A DNA stretch of 64,000 bases from Cohaesibacter gelatinilyticus (lineage in GTDB: Bacteria > Pseudomonadota > Alphaproteobacteria > Rhizobiales > Cohaesibacteraceae). The stretch is taken from contig NZ_OBEL01000008.1 in assembly GCF_900215605.1 (NCBI RefSeq), forward strand, positions 1 through 64,000, read 5' to 3'. Position 1 is the first letter of the stretch. The number at the start of each line of letters is the position of its first letter. The notes below the pieces were generated by a model. It was not told the DNA's origin. It saw nothing but the letters and a program-made list of their open reading frames with translations, and searched no databases. Below, piece after piece: positions 50,284-59,728 of this stretch. A program made the position numbers and the translations under genes.

Positions 50284-51642
50284 TCAGCCGCTTACGGCTT
50301 TCAAACCAGTCTCCAAAGCGGAGATGATCTTCTGACAGTCTTGCGAAGTGACAACCAGCGGCGGTGACAACAGGATATTGTTGCCGGACACACGCACCAT
50401 CACCCCATCTTCATAAGCAGCTTTCTGCAGAACCACCGGTAGATTCTTATCGACGGGCTTCTTGGTCGCCCGGTCAGAGACCAGCTCAAGGCCAAGCATC
50501 AAACCTTCACCACCGCGCACATCACCGACCAATTCGTAGCGTTCCATCAAACCTTTCAGCCCGGCATGAAGTTCATCACCACGCGCCGCTGCATTTTCAT
50601 GCACACGCAGACGTTTGATTTCTTCCAGACAGGCAATACCAGCTGCTGCCCCAACCGGATGGCCGGAATAGGTATAGCCACTATCAATGGAGGCTTTTCC
50701 GCTAACGTCTTTCTCGAAGACATCAGCAACATGGTCTGAAATCATGACCGCACCAAACGGGAAATAACCATTGGTAATCGCCTTGGCTGTACACATGAAA
50801 TCAGGCTTCACGCCCCAATGACGCGCACCAGACTCCGTGCCTGTCCGTCCAAAGGCGGTGATAACCTCGTCGGAGATCAGCAAGATGCCATGCTTGTCGC
50901 AGACTTCGCGCACCATCGGCATGAAGCTTTTATGAGGCGGAATGACACCCCCTGCTCCCAGTACCGGCTCCATGATCATGGCTGCAATGGTATTGGCACC
51001 TTGAAAGGCGATCTCATCTTCCAACGCAGCCACACAGAGCTGCGCCAGTTTGGCCGGATCACTCTCATTGAATGGATTGCGATAGGTGTAAGGTGCCGGA
51101 ATATGATAACAGCCCGGCAACAATGGCTCATAGGAATTGCGGAATTTACCATTGCCGTTGACACTGGCAGCACCGGTATGCGTGCCATGATAGCCTTTCT
51201 TGAGGCTAAGATATTTCACACGGCCAGCCTCGCCGCGGATCTTGTGATATTGCCGTGCGAGACGAAGAGCAACCTCGACAGAATCCGAGCCCCCGGAAGT
51301 AAAGAAAGCGCGAGACAAACCATCTGGGGCAAAGAATTGCGCCAGCTCGTAGGAAAGCTCGATCACCTTGTCATTGGTGGTGCCACGAAAGGTCGAGTAA
51401 TAGGGCAAATCATTGAGCTGATCTGCAATGGCTTTTTTGACTACATCGCAGGAATAGCCAAGATTGACATTCCAAAGACCACCAACCGCATCAATCACCT
51501 TGTTGCCATCCACATCGATGATGGAAACACCCTCACCACCGGTCAGGATGGTTGGCAGATTTTTCTGGCTATCAGCCGGATGCGCCATGGGATGCCAGAC
51601 ATGGCGGGCATTATTCTCTTTCAGAAAATTGGAATCTTTCAT
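50284..51642 (-). CDS. Class III omega-aminotransferase
   Basis: A 452-residue PLP enzyme. Features are RHVWHPMAHPADSQKNLPTI, FTSGGSDSVEVALRLARQYH, GYHGTHTGAASVNG, LISDEVITAFGRTG with the PLP-ring Asp, and CTAKAITNGYFPFGAVMIS with the Schiff-base Lys. It fits omega-amino-acid:pyruvate or polyamine transaminases. The start overlaps the stop of a 57-codon gene (ATGA), and the operon is headed by an IclR regulator. Confidence 0.88.
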   Translation of the reverse strand: MKDSNFLKENNARHVWHPMAHPADSQKNLPTILTGGEGVSIIDVDGNKVIDAVGGLWNVNLGYSCDVVKKAIADQLNDLPYYSTFRGTTNDKVIELSYELAQFFAPDGLSRAFFTSGGSDSVEVALRLARQYHKIRGEAGRVKYLSLKKGYHGTHTGAASVNGNGKFRNSYEPLLPGCYHIPAPYTYRNPFNESDPAKLAQLCVAALEDEIAFQGANTIAAMIMEPVLGAGGVIPPHKSFMPMVREVCDKHGILLISDEVITAFGRTGTESGARHWGVKPDFMCTAKAITNGYFPFGAVMISDHVADVFEKDVSGKASIDSGYTYSGHPVGAAAGIACLEEIKRLRVHENAAARGDELHAGLKGLMERYELVGDVRGGEGLMLGLELVSDRATKKPVDKNLPVVLQKAAYEDGVMVRVSGNNILLSPPLVVTSQDCQKIISALETGLKAVSG

Positions 51643-51812
51643 ATTTTCTCCTCCGGCTGCAGGCCGAGATGGTCCAGCGCCTCTTGATAGGATTGGGCCT
51701 GGGCCATTACGCCGAATTCAACGCAGCACATGCTGACAGCTTGCGCGCCGATAATGTTGCGATGCTGGTCATCGACAGAATTCAGAACAAGGGACTGGTT
51801 CACATCAGGCAT
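51639..51812 (-). CDS. 57-residue small protein, possibly RebB-like
   Basis: A short gene between the IclR and aminotransferase genes. It reads MPDVNQSLVLNSVDDQHRNI, then IGAQAVSMCCVEFGVMAQAQ and ends LQPEEKI. Both ends overlap neighbours (ATG inside the IclR stop region, TGA within ATGA of the aminotransferase start), and GGAGGAATGGAAGA is a strong ribosome binding site. The pattern weakly recalls the RebB killing-trait family of small R-body proteins, but no other reb gene is near. Function unknown. Confidence 0.6.
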   Translation of the reverse strand: MPDVNQSLVLNSVDDQHRNIIGAQAVSMCCVEFGVMAQAQSYQEALDHLGLQPEEKI

Positions 51813-52587
51813 TCTTCCATTCCTCCAATAGAGCGACAGGCGTGATCCCGCCCCATTCCTTGGTCAGTTGCTGCGAGGCTTTCCTCAAGGCAACTTCGAT
51901 AATGCCAATAAGCTCGGCATCCAGTCGGCTGCTCGGTGTGGCAACGGCCACCGCTCCAATCGCGGTTCCCTTGGCATCAAAAATCGGGGCGGCAATGCCA
52001 TAGACTTCTTTTTCAAACCCGTCGCGAGAGCGGCCAAATCCGGTTTGGCGCGCCTCTGATATCTCCGAGCGCAGCACTTCGGCGTCCGTTACGGTCTCGG
52101 AAGTGAAACTTTCAAACGGCGTTTCCAGCCATTCGTTCAACGCGCCCGACTGCTGAAAGGCCATCACTGCCTTACCTGAGGCCGTGGCGTGAAGAGGCAG
52201 ACGCACAGCCGGGTCAATCATCACGCGTGTGCCATGTTTCAGGGTCTCTTGCTGCGCGATGGTGCTCAAGGTTTCCCCTTCCAGCATGGAAAGATGCACC
52301 GTCTCGGTCGTGGTCTCACAAAGAGCGGCAAGAATGGGACGCGCGGCCTCTTGGGCTGGAAAAGTCTGTTCGCGCACATTGGCAAGACGCAGAACAGCGG
52401 GGCCAAGACGATAGGTTTTGCGTTCCATATCCTGTTCAAGAAATCCCATTTCAACAAGTTCGGTCAGCAAACGCAGAACCGTTGCCTTGTTATGACCGGT
52501 AAGGCGCGTGAATTGGGTCAAACCAATTTCCGGCAAATCATTCGAGAAGTAATCCAGCAACTTCAATGCTTTACTTACCGTTCCCAT
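51805..52587 (-). CDS. IclR-family regulator
   Basis: A 260-residue repressor. The winged helix is VSKALKLLDYFSNDLPEIGL, TQFTRLTGHNKATVLRLLTE, then GFLEQDMERKTYRLGPAVL. The C-terminal effector domain includes PLHATASGKAVMAF and GFGRSRDGFEKEVYGIAAPI. It is the first gene of the operon with the small protein and aminotransferase, and is divergent from the TTT transporter. A matching palindromic operator lies at 52683. Confidence 0.9.
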   Translation of the reverse strand: MGTVSKALKLLDYFSNDLPEIGLTQFTRLTGHNKATVLRLLTELVEMGFLEQDMERKTYRLGPAVLRLANVREQTFPAQEAARPILAALCETTTETVHLSMLEGETLSTIAQQETLKHGTRVMIDPAVRLPLHATASGKAVMAFQQSGALNEWLETPFESFTSETVTDAEVLRSEISEARQTGFGRSRDGFEKEVYGIAAPIFDAKGTAIGAVAVATPSSRLDAELIGIIEVALRKASQQLTKEWGGITPVALLEEWKNA

Positions 52588-52682
52588 TTTTACCTCCCGA
52601 CATTTTGAAAAATAAAATCGCTGTTCTCATACAGAAAGCTTGACAGAAATTAATTCACATCGCAACATAAAAAATAAATCAA

Positions 52683-52701
52683 TGGTTCAAATAATGAACC
52701 A
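52683..52701. promoter_or_regulatory. IclR-type operator in the IclR/TTT divergon
   Basis: TGGTTCA and TGAACCA form a perfect 7+7 inverted repeat around AATAA. It lies 46 bases upstream of the TTT substrate-binding gene and 95 bases from the IclR start, so it could serve both. Confidence 0.7.
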
Positions 52702-52747
52702 ATAAGAAAAACGAAGTCACCGATTATCTTGTCTAGAGGGACGCAAA

Positions 52748-53701
52748 ATGAAAAAAGCTCTCAATCTCCTCACAGCGCTCAGTATGCTTGCTGCAACCGG
52801 TTTGGCTGCAACCACACCAGCTCAAGCCGAATATCCTGAAAAGCCTGTTTCCTTCATCGTGCCGTGGCCCCCAGGTGATCTGGAAGATGTCCTGACCCGC
52901 ATCATCGCAGATGAGTTTCAGGCCACCTATGGCGTGCCAGCTGCCGTGGTCAACAAGCCCGGCGGCGGCGGCGGCCCATTCCCGGGTGCGGTCTCTGTGG
53001 CAACGGCTCCGGCTGATGGCTACACCATCGGTTCCTTTGTGGTCGACGTTCCTGTCTCAGGCCCTGTTATCGGAATTCCGGAATTGTCCCCAAATCCGTT
53101 TGAACCAATCGGCGGCTTCATGACCTATCCGTTCGTGATTGTCGCAAAAGGGGATGCGCCTTACAGCAACTGGGCTGAATTCTCCGAATATGCAAAAAAG
53201 AACGAAGTCACCCTTGGCCATTTTGGTGCGCCCCTGCCTCCAACCCGCATCACGCTTGCTGCTGCCAAAAAATCCGGCTTTGACTTTGGCTCTGATGCTG
53301 CCTTTGACGAGTTGACCTGCAATACGCTTGCCTCAGGCGATGCTGATGTCATCAACACCACCATCCAGCTGGTGCTGCCGTGCCTGAAAGACGTGAAGGT
53401 CCTTGCTTCCATTGGTGAAGAACGCATCAGCCTGACCCCTGACGTTCCAACTGTCGCGGAACTCTTCCCGGAACTGAATGTGTCGCTTTGGAATGGCCTT
53501 TATGTCCGCAAGGGCACCCCGGATGACGTGCGCGAGAAAATTGCTACCGTTGCACAAAAGGCTCTGAAATCTGAGAAAGCTCAAAAGCTGATCAAGGAAA
53601 CCGGTGTTCTGATCTATTGGAACAACCCGGAAGAAACCAACAAGGTCCTCGAGAAGCATACCGGCATTCTTGCCAATATCGACAAGCTTCTGGACGAATA
53701 A
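52748..53701 (+). CDS. TTT-family substrate-binding protein (TctC/Bug)
   Basis: A 317-residue periplasmic protein. A signal peptide (cleavage after AQA) is followed by YPEKPVSFIVPWPPGDLEDV and NKPGGGGGPFPGAVSVATAP, typical of tripartite tricarboxylate transporter binding proteins. Bug-fold features such as the loop DVPTVAELFPELNVSLWNGL are clear. Ligands are usually small carboxylates; here the natural ligand may be the substrate of the downstream enzymes. A terminator separates it from tctB and tctA. Confidence 0.9.
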   Translation: MKKALNLLTALSMLAATGLAATTPAQAEYPEKPVSFIVPWPPGDLEDVLTRIIADEFQATYGVPAAVVNKPGGGGGPFPGAVSVATAPADGYTIGSFVVDVPVSGPVIGIPELSPNPFEPIGGFMTYPFVIVAKGDAPYSNWAEFSEYAKKNEVTLGHFGAPLPPTRITLAAAKKSGFDFGSDAAFDELTCNTLASGDADVINTTIQLVLPCLKDVKVLASIGEERISLTPDVPTVAELFPELNVSLWNGLYVRKGTPDDVREKIATVAQKALKSEKAQKLIKETGVLIYWNNPEETNKVLEKHTGILANIDKLLDE

Positions 53702-53719
53702 GTTCCCTGGAGCCGAGAA

Positions 53720-53765
53720 GAAGCCGATCTGACCCTGCATCCATCTGCAGGGATCGGCTTCTTTT
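53720..53765 (+). terminator. Nested hairpin and terminator after tctC
   Basis: GAAGCCGATC (53720-53729) pairs with GATCGGCTTC (53752-53761), with an inner CCCTGCA/TGCAGGG stem and TTTT following. It is likely a partial terminator making the binding protein more abundant than the membrane components. Confidence 0.8.
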
Positions 53766-53834
53766 CACACATTGCGAACCTGCCGACTGACCATCGGCAG
53801 AACGGGCTATTGCATCACATAAAAGGATCGGCAC

Positions 53835-54374
53835 ATGTCGCGCATCAAGACATTGCAGGAACTTTTCAAGCGCTATCGCAGGCCGGGAGATATTGTCTTT
53901 GCAATTCTCTTTTGCTTCTTCTCCTTCTTCCTGCTTTCCCAGCTTGAATTTCAGACCAAATGGGTTGCCCGCACCAAGCTTTATGCGCAACCAAGTTTCT
54001 GGCCTGCTGCCTCCATTTTGGGCATGACCATCTTTTCGGTCCTGCATTATATCGGCTCGCTCTGCTCTCCGCGCATTGCTGGCCGTTGGACCGAGGTCTG
54101 GTTCTGGCTGCGCTCTGCGGAATATGTGCTCTATTTCCTGATCTATGTCGCTCTCGTTCCATGGCTCGGCTATCTGCCCTCCACCATGGCTTTCGCGCTG
54201 TTTCTAGCCTTGCGTGTCGGCTATCGATCCAGGCAGGCCATCCTCAGTGCAGTGGCCTTCGGCATGGGTGTGGCAATCATTTTCCGGGCTTTTCTTCAGG
54301 TCAAAATTCCATCGGGTGAGCTTTACAACCACCTGCCTGATGCCGTGCGGGCCTTTGCCCTAACCTATTTGTGA
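53835..54374 (+). CDS. TTT-family small membrane subunit (TctB)
   Basis: A 179-residue membrane protein with four predicted helices (first at residues about 18-40, FAILFCFFSFFLLSQLE). Motifs include VLYFLIYVALVPWLGYLPST and LRVGYRSRQAILSAVAFGMG, typical of TctB. It joins with TctA to form the permease. AAAGGATCGGCAC precedes the ATG. It ends nine bases before tctA. Confidence 0.85.
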   Translation: MSRIKTLQELFKRYRRPGDIVFAILFCFFSFFLLSQLEFQTKWVARTKLYAQPSFWPAASILGMTIFSVLHYIGSLCSPRIAGRWTEVWFWLRSAEYVLYFLIYVALVPWLGYLPSTMAFALFLALRVGYRSRQAILSAVAFGMGVAIIFRAFLQVKIPSGELYNHLPDAVRAFALTYL

Positions 54375-54382
54375 GAATCATC

Positions 54383-55918
54383 ATGGAACAATTGCTTTCC
54401 GGCTTTATCATTCTCGCTCAATGGGAAGTGTTGATCGCACTGCTGATCGGCTCTGTTGGCGGCGTCATCATCGGTGCCATCCCGGGGGTGGGTGCCCCTG
54501 TCGCCATCGCCATCCTGCTGCCCGCCACCTTTTCCTTTGAGCCTATTGTCGGCCTGACCTTGCTACTTGGGATCTATGGCTCTTCCATGTATGGCGGCTC
54601 CATTCCGGCCATTCTGATCAACACGCCCGGCACAGCAGTAAACGCGCTGACCACCTATGACGGTTACCCCATGACCAAACGTGGTCAAGGACATCGCGCG
54701 CTATCGCTTGCTTATTCCGCCTCTTTCTTCGGCGGCATCTTTTCTATTCTATGCCTGATCATTCTCTCTCCTGTTCTGGCCTGGATTGCGCCGCATTTTG
54801 GCTCTCGAGAGATTTTTCTGGCAGCCCTGATGGGCATCATTCTGGTTGTCCTGGCCCATCGTGGACAGGTCTTGGCCGCCGGCATGCTGGCCTGTTTCGG
54901 TGTCTTCCTCTCCACCGTCGGGCTGGAGCCGGTCAAATATACCAAGCGCTTCACCTTTGATCAGACCTGGCTCGGCTCCGGTATCGATCTGATCGTCGTG
55001 GTGCTTGGCCTGTTCGCCATCTCGCAAGCCCTTCTGTTGTTGATCGACAAGGAACATGCGCCAAAATCCACCCATGTCGAGGGCAATCTCTTCTCCGGCC
55101 TGAAAGAGCTTTTCGGCATCAAGCGTGTCGCAACCGCCGCCTCAAGCCTTGGCGTTTTGATGGGTATGATCCCCGGCGTTGGCGAATTCACCGCCCAGTT
55201 CCTGTCCTATACCTATGCGCAGAAAAGCTCGAAAGATCCGGACAAGTTCGGCAATGGATCCCCGGAGGGTCTGGTCGCCTCTGAAGCCGCCAACAATGCG
55301 GTACCCGGCGCAGCCATGATCCCGCTTCTGGCATTGGGCGTTCCAGGTGAGGCCCTGACCGCGATGATGCTATCGGTCTTCTATGTCCATAATGTCATTC
55401 CCGGTCCGCAATTGTTCGATACCAAGCTCGACTTCGTCTTTGCGCTCTATATGGCATTGCTGCTGCTCAATATCTTCGTGATGATCTTCCTGCTTTTCTC
55501 AACCAATTGGCTCTTGAAGATCATTCAGATTCCGACCCGGTTCCTCGGCGTGATGATCATCATCCTGTCCTTTGTCGGCGTTTATAGCCTGCGCAATTCC
55601 ATGACCGATTGTATGCTGGCTGCTGGCTTTGGTGTCTTCGGCCTCATATTGAAACGGCTCAATCTGCCGGTCGTTCCGATCATTCTTGGCATGGTGCTAG
55701 GCGGCATCATGGAAACCAAGTTCAGGACAGCCATGGCCCGGGTGAAGAACCCGTTGGATTTCATCGATCGGCCCATCGCTGCCATCCTGTTCGTGATGAT
55801 CCTGGTCATTCTGGTGGCACATGTGCGCACGGTGATGCAGGAGCATCAGATGAACAAGCAAAATCATGATGATCCGGACGATCATGTCGGTCCGGAAACC
55901 TCCACTCAACAAGGCTAA
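54383..55918 (+). CDS. TTT-family large membrane subunit (TctA)
   Basis: A 511-residue permease with about 11-12 helices. Hallmarks are GAIPGVGAPVAIAILLPATF, GIYGSSMYGGSIPAILINTP and the second-half repeats GMIPGVGEFTAQFLSYTYAQ and ALGVPGEALTAMMLSVFYVH. ATG at 54383 is chosen over a GTG at 54371. It ends in a hydrophilic, His- and Asp-rich tail (HDDPDDHVG). The next gene, an aldehyde dehydrogenase, starts four bases later. Confidence 0.9.
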   Translation: MEQLLSGFIILAQWEVLIALLIGSVGGVIIGAIPGVGAPVAIAILLPATFSFEPIVGLTLLLGIYGSSMYGGSIPAILINTPGTAVNALTTYDGYPMTKRGQGHRALSLAYSASFFGGIFSILCLIILSPVLAWIAPHFGSREIFLAALMGIILVVLAHRGQVLAAGMLACFGVFLSTVGLEPVKYTKRFTFDQTWLGSGIDLIVVVLGLFAISQALLLLIDKEHAPKSTHVEGNLFSGLKELFGIKRVATAASSLGVLMGMIPGVGEFTAQFLSYTYAQKSSKDPDKFGNGSPEGLVASEAANNAVPGAAMIPLLALGVPGEALTAMMLSVFYVHNVIPGPQLFDTKLDFVFALYMALLLLNIFVMIFLLFSTNWLLKIIQIPTRFLGVMIIILSFVGVYSLRNSMTDCMLAAGFGVFGLILKRLNLPVVPIILGMVLGGIMETKFRTAMARVKNPLDFIDRPIAAILFVMILVILVAHVRTVMQEHQMNKQNHDDPDDHVGPETSTQQG

Positions 55919-55922
55919 TCTC

Positions 55923-57410
55923 ATGCTGCAACAAGAAGCAATTGATGCCGTCCGCGGCCAGACCCTCGCCCCGCGTGGCCATTTCATCGATGGCCGAAGC
56001 ATCGCCTCAGACAGTGGGGATGTTCTGGATATCATCTCCCCGATTGATGGCGCGATCCTCACGTCCGTTGCTGCGGGCAGCAAGGCAGATATGGACCGCG
56101 CGATCACGTCCGCCCGCTCAGCTTTTGAAGATGGCCGCTGGTCGAAAATGGCTCCGGCGCAGAGAAAAAAGATCCTCATCAAGCTGGCCGAACTGATCGA
56201 GCGCGACGCATTGGAACTTGCCGTGCTCGGTGTCCGCGACAATGGCACCGAGATCAACATGGCCTATAAGGCGGAGAGCTTGTCCGCCGCCGGCACCTTT
56301 CGCTATTATGGCGAGGCAATTGACAAGATTTATGGTCAGATTGCCCCCACCGCCAACTCCGTTCTTGGTCTCATTCATCATGCCCCCGTCGGCGTGGTGG
56401 GAGCCATTGTGCCCTGGAATTTCCCGCTGATGATCGGTTCCTGGAAGATTGCACCTGCGCTCGCTGCAGGTAACAGTATCGTCCTGAAACCGGCTGAAAG
56501 CGCCTCCCTCTCCCTGCTGCATCTGGCCAAATTGGCCTCGGAAGCAGGTGTCCCTGACGGGGTCTTCAATGTCGTGACAGGCAAGGGAAGCGTAGTTGGC
56601 GAGGCCATGGGCCTATCCATGGATGTGGATGTTCTGGTCTTTACCGGATCTGGCGCAACGGGTCGACGTCTTCTGGAATATTCCGCCCGCTCCAATCTCA
56701 AGCGCTGTTATCTGGAACTTGGCGGAAAGTCACCAAACATCATTTTCAATGATGCTCCAGATTTGGCACAAGCCGCCAAGGTCTCTGCCGCGGGCATTTT
56801 CCGCAATTCCGGTCAGGTCTGCGTGGCCGGGTCCCGCCTTCTGGTCCAAGAAGACATTCACGATGACTTCGTTGCTGAAATGAGCCGCCATGCCAAGGAC
56901 TTCAAGGTCGGCAATCCCCTTGATCTGAGCAGCCAGATTGGGGCTGTACATAGTCTGTCCGAGCTGGAAGCCAATCTGCAATTCGTGCAAACGGCGCAAG
57001 AGGAAGGCGCGCAATGTGTGGCTGGTGGAAAGCGGATCCTTTCGGAAACCGGTGGCTACTACATGGCCCCAACGGTCATGAGCGGCGTCAAGGTAGAGGA
57101 CAATCTGCACCAGAATGAAGTCTTTGGCCCGGTTCTCGCCGTCACGCCTTTCAAAGATGAAGCAGATGCCATCCGCATTGCCAACAGCACCGTTTATGGC
57201 CTCTCTGCCGGTGTCTGGACATCCAATCTCTCCCGCGCTCACCGCATGATCGAGGAAATCAAATCCGGTGTCATTCACGTCAACACCTATGGCGGGTCGG
57301 ACCTGACCGTGCCCCTTGGTGGCGTGAAGCAATCGGGCAATGGTCATGACAAGAGCCTGCATGCCATGGACAAATATTTCGATCTGAAATCCGCCTGGAT
57401 CCAGCTTTAG
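55923..57410 (+). CDS. Aldehyde dehydrogenase
   Basis: A 495-residue NAD(P)-dependent aldehyde dehydrogenase. Motifs are GAIVPWNFPLMIGSWKIAPA, FTGSGATGRRLLEY, LELGGKSPNIIFNDAPDL with the catalytic Glu and NSGQVCVAGSRLLVQ with the nucleophilic Cys. ATG at 55923 is preferred over 55866, which lies inside tctA. The family member resembles gamma-aminobutyraldehyde or PuuC-like enzymes. It probably oxidises the aldehyde released by the PLP enzyme encoded next. Confidence 0.88.
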   Translation: MLQQEAIDAVRGQTLAPRGHFIDGRSIASDSGDVLDIISPIDGAILTSVAAGSKADMDRAITSARSAFEDGRWSKMAPAQRKKILIKLAELIERDALELAVLGVRDNGTEINMAYKAESLSAAGTFRYYGEAIDKIYGQIAPTANSVLGLIHHAPVGVVGAIVPWNFPLMIGSWKIAPALAAGNSIVLKPAESASLSLLHLAKLASEAGVPDGVFNVVTGKGSVVGEAMGLSMDVDVLVFTGSGATGRRLLEYSARSNLKRCYLELGGKSPNIIFNDAPDLAQAAKVSAAGIFRNSGQVCVAGSRLLVQEDIHDDFVAEMSRHAKDFKVGNPLDLSSQIGAVHSLSELEANLQFVQTAQEEGAQCVAGGKRILSETGGYYMAPTVMSGVKVEDNLHQNEVFGPVLAVTPFKDEADAIRIANSTVYGLSAGVWTSNLSRAHRMIEEIKSGVIHVNTYGGSDLTVPLGGVKQSGNGHDKSLHAMDKYFDLKSAWIQL

Positions 57411-57421
57411 AGGGCATGCCG

Positions 57422-58732
57422 ATGACGCTGTCAGCAAAATCTCAAGATCTCTTGGACCGGCGCGCAAAATTGCTCGGCCCCAATGTCTCAACCTTCTATG
57501 ACGAACCCATTCATGTGGTCAAAGGAGAAGGCGTGTGGCTATGGGATGCCGACGGGCGCAAATATCTCGATTGCTATAACAATGTGCCCCATGTGGGCCA
57601 TTGCAATCCGCGCGTGGTGGAAGCAATCCATCGTCAGGCCAGCACCCTCAATGTCCATACCCGCTATCTGCATGAAGGCATTCTGGATTATGTCGAGCGG
57701 CTCACCTCCACCTTTGATGACAGCTTATCGACCGCCATCATGACCTGCACCGGGTCCGAGGCCAATGACATTGCCCTTCGTATGGCAACGGCTGTGACCG
57801 GCAAGCGCGGTGTCATTGCAACGGACGCCACCTATCATGGCAACACCACTGCTGTCTCCCAGCTATCACGCAGCAATGTGCCGGGTACTGGCATCGGCGA
57901 TCATGTGCGTTTCGTACCAGCGCCCGACAGCTATCGCCCTCTTGGCAGCGAAGGGGGTATGGCGCATGCCGAGCTTTTTGCCGAGAAGCTGCGCGAAGAG
58001 ATCGAGGCGCTTGAGAAAAGCGAATATGGCTTTTCGGCGTTCATTCTCTGCCCCTTTTTCTTGAATGAAGCCTTTCCGGATCTCCCGCAGGGCTGGCTGA
58101 AATCAGCCTTTGACGCCGCACGCAAGGCTGGTGGCCTGATCATTTGCGATGAGGTGCAGCCGGGCTTTGGTCGTCTGGGCAGCCATTTCTGGGGTCATCA
58201 AAAACAAGGTGTTATGCCGGATATCGTGACCATGGGCAAACCCATGGCCAATGGCCATCCGGTCGGCGCGGTTGTCACACAAACAGACATCATAGCGGCG
58301 TTTCGAAAGTCCTTTCGTTACTTCAACACCTTTGGTGGTAATCCGGTTTCCTGCGCTGCTGCCATGGCCGTTTTGGACGAATTGCAAGACCGATCCCTGA
58401 TGGACAATGCCCACACTGTCGGAGCCTATGCCAAACAGCGCCTGCTGGACTTGCAGGAAAAGCACGAACAGATCGGTGATGTCAGAGGCAGTGGCTTGGT
58501 CTTTGGCGCGGAATTGGTGCTGGATCGTGGGACCAAGGAACCGGCTACAAGCTATGCAAACAAGCTGGTGAACGAGATGCGCCAGCGTGGCATCATCCTG
58601 TCCAAGCTTGGACGGCATTACAATATGCTGAAGATCCGCCCACCCATGCCATTCTCTAGGGAAAATGCTGATCTGCTGTTTGATCACCTGGATGAAGTGC
58701 TGGCAAGCCTGCCGATGGATGCGCCCTCATGA
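57422..58732 (+). CDS. AGXT2L-type PLP enzyme (putative phospho-lyase)
   Basis: A 436-residue class III aminotransferase-fold protein. It carries [20 protein letters not shown] and [20 protein letters not shown], and the PLP lysine lies in [17 protein letters not shown]. These features are typical of AGXT2L1/AGXT2L2, the ethanolamine-phosphate and phosphohydroxylysine phospho-lyases (from memory), not of ordinary omega-transaminases. The upstream GAGGG spacing favours MTLSAK at 57422 over 57416. It overlaps the downstream kinase gene by four bases. Phospho-lyase activity is inferred, not shown. Confidence 0.78.
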   Translation: MTLSAKSQDLLDRRAKLLGPNVSTFYDEPIHVVKGEGVWLWDADGRKYLDCYNNVPHVGHCNPRVVEAIHRQASTLNVHTRYLHEGILDYVERLTSTFDDSLSTAIMTCTGSEANDIALRMATAVTGKRGVIATDATYHGNTTAVSQLSRSNVPGTGIGDHVRFVPAPDSYRPLGSEGGMAHAELFAEKLREEIEALEKSEYGFSAFILCPFFLNEAFPDLPQGWLKSAFDAARKAGGLIICDEVQPGFGRLGSHFWGHQKQGVMPDIVTMGKPMANGHPVGAVVTQTDIIAAFRKSFRYFNTFGGNPVSCAAAMAVLDELQDRSLMDNAHTVGAYAKQRLLDLQEKHEQIGDVRGSGLVFGAELVLDRGTKEPATSYANKLVNEMRQRGIILSKLGRHYNMLKIRPPMPFSRENADLLFDHLDEVLASLPMDAPS

Positions 58733-59700
58733 ATGGTGTAGTGAAACCGGCCCACACCGCTCCTGATCTGGCTGTGATTGTCAAAGCAGCTCTTACCGAA
58801 TGGGACTTGATGGGCGCCGATTATCATCTGGTGGCAGAGCGAGAAAACAGAGTGTTTCAGGTGCGGCATAAGAACGGCACTTTTGCGCTTCGTTTGCATC
58901 GCCCCGGCTATCGCATTGATGCGGAGTTGCGCTCCGAGCTGAGCTGGATGCGGATGCTGTCTGATCAGGGTCTGTTGGTGCCAACACCGCAGACCACCAA
59001 GAATTGTCAACTTCTTTGCACCATCGGTGGATTTCAAATCGATTGTCTGAACTGGTTGAATGGCACGCCTCTGGGTAAGACAGGCCATCCCATAACAATT
59101 GAAAATCTGTCTGAACGCATACTCAGCATTGGGCGCGATATTGCTCTCCTTCATCACCATTCCGATGCATGGGCACCGGATGCCGATTTCACACGCTGGC
59201 ATTGGAACCAGAACGGATTGATCGGCGAGCAGCCGGTCTGGGGGGCATTCTGGAAGAACCCTGACCTAACAGCATCCCAGCGCGATCTGTTTTTGGAAGC
59301 AAAAGCCTTCGCCAATCAGCGGCTGAGCAAGTATCACACATCGCTGGATTACGGACTGATCCATGCTGATCTGGTGCGCGAGAACATTCTGCTCGGCGAG
59401 CAAGGCACCCAATTCATCGACTTTGACGATGGAGGATATGGCTATCGCCTGTTCGAGCTGGCAACCTTGCTGTCGAAATTGACTGACAGAGATGATTTCG
59501 AACAGCTGAAAGCCGCTCTGCTGAATGGTTACAGGCAAGTGAGACCGATCGATACCGCCTTGCTTGATCTCTTCATGATGATCCGTGCGCTGACCTATCT
59601 CGGCTGGATCATTCCGCGATTGAGCGAACCGGGAGGGACCGCTCGCAATGCCCGCTTCATCGCAACAGCAGGGCATTGGGCACGAAAGATTATAGAATAA
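58729..59700 (+). CDS. APH/ChoK-fold small-molecule kinase
   Basis: A 323-residue phosphotransferase of the aminoglycoside-phosphotransferase fold. The catalytic loop is LIHADLVRENILLGE (HxDxxxxN) and the DFD-like motif is FIDFDDGGYGYRLFELATLL. The N-terminal lobe contains VFQVRHKNGTFALRLHRPGY. It is translationally coupled (ATGA) to the phospho-lyase-like gene, the pairing seen for hydroxylysine kinase and its phospho-lyase partner. The acceptor is unknown; an amino alcohol is the favoured guess. Confidence 0.8.
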   Translation: MNGVVKPAHTAPDLAVIVKAALTEWDLMGADYHLVAERENRVFQVRHKNGTFALRLHRPGYRIDAELRSELSWMRMLSDQGLLVPTPQTTKNCQLLCTIGGFQIDCLNWLNGTPLGKTGHPITIENLSERILSIGRDIALLHHHSDAWAPDADFTRWHWNQNGLIGEQPVWGAFWKNPDLTASQRDLFLEAKAFANQRLSKYHTSLDYGLIHADLVRENILLGEQGTQFIDFDDGGYGYRLFELATLLSKLTDRDDFEQLKAALLNGYRQVRPIDTALLDLFMMIRALTYLGWIIPRLSEPGGTARNARFIATAGHWARKIIE

Positions 59701-59728
59701 CGCTTTGGCAAAGCGTTGGGAGGACGCA

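Noticed and set aside
57422-58732. Calling the class III PLP protein an ordinary omega-transaminase
   Set aside because: The [10 protein letters not shown] and [10 protein letters not shown] motifs and the coupled kinase gene fit the AGXT2L phospho-lyase group better; the aminotransferase at 50284 is the ordinary type.
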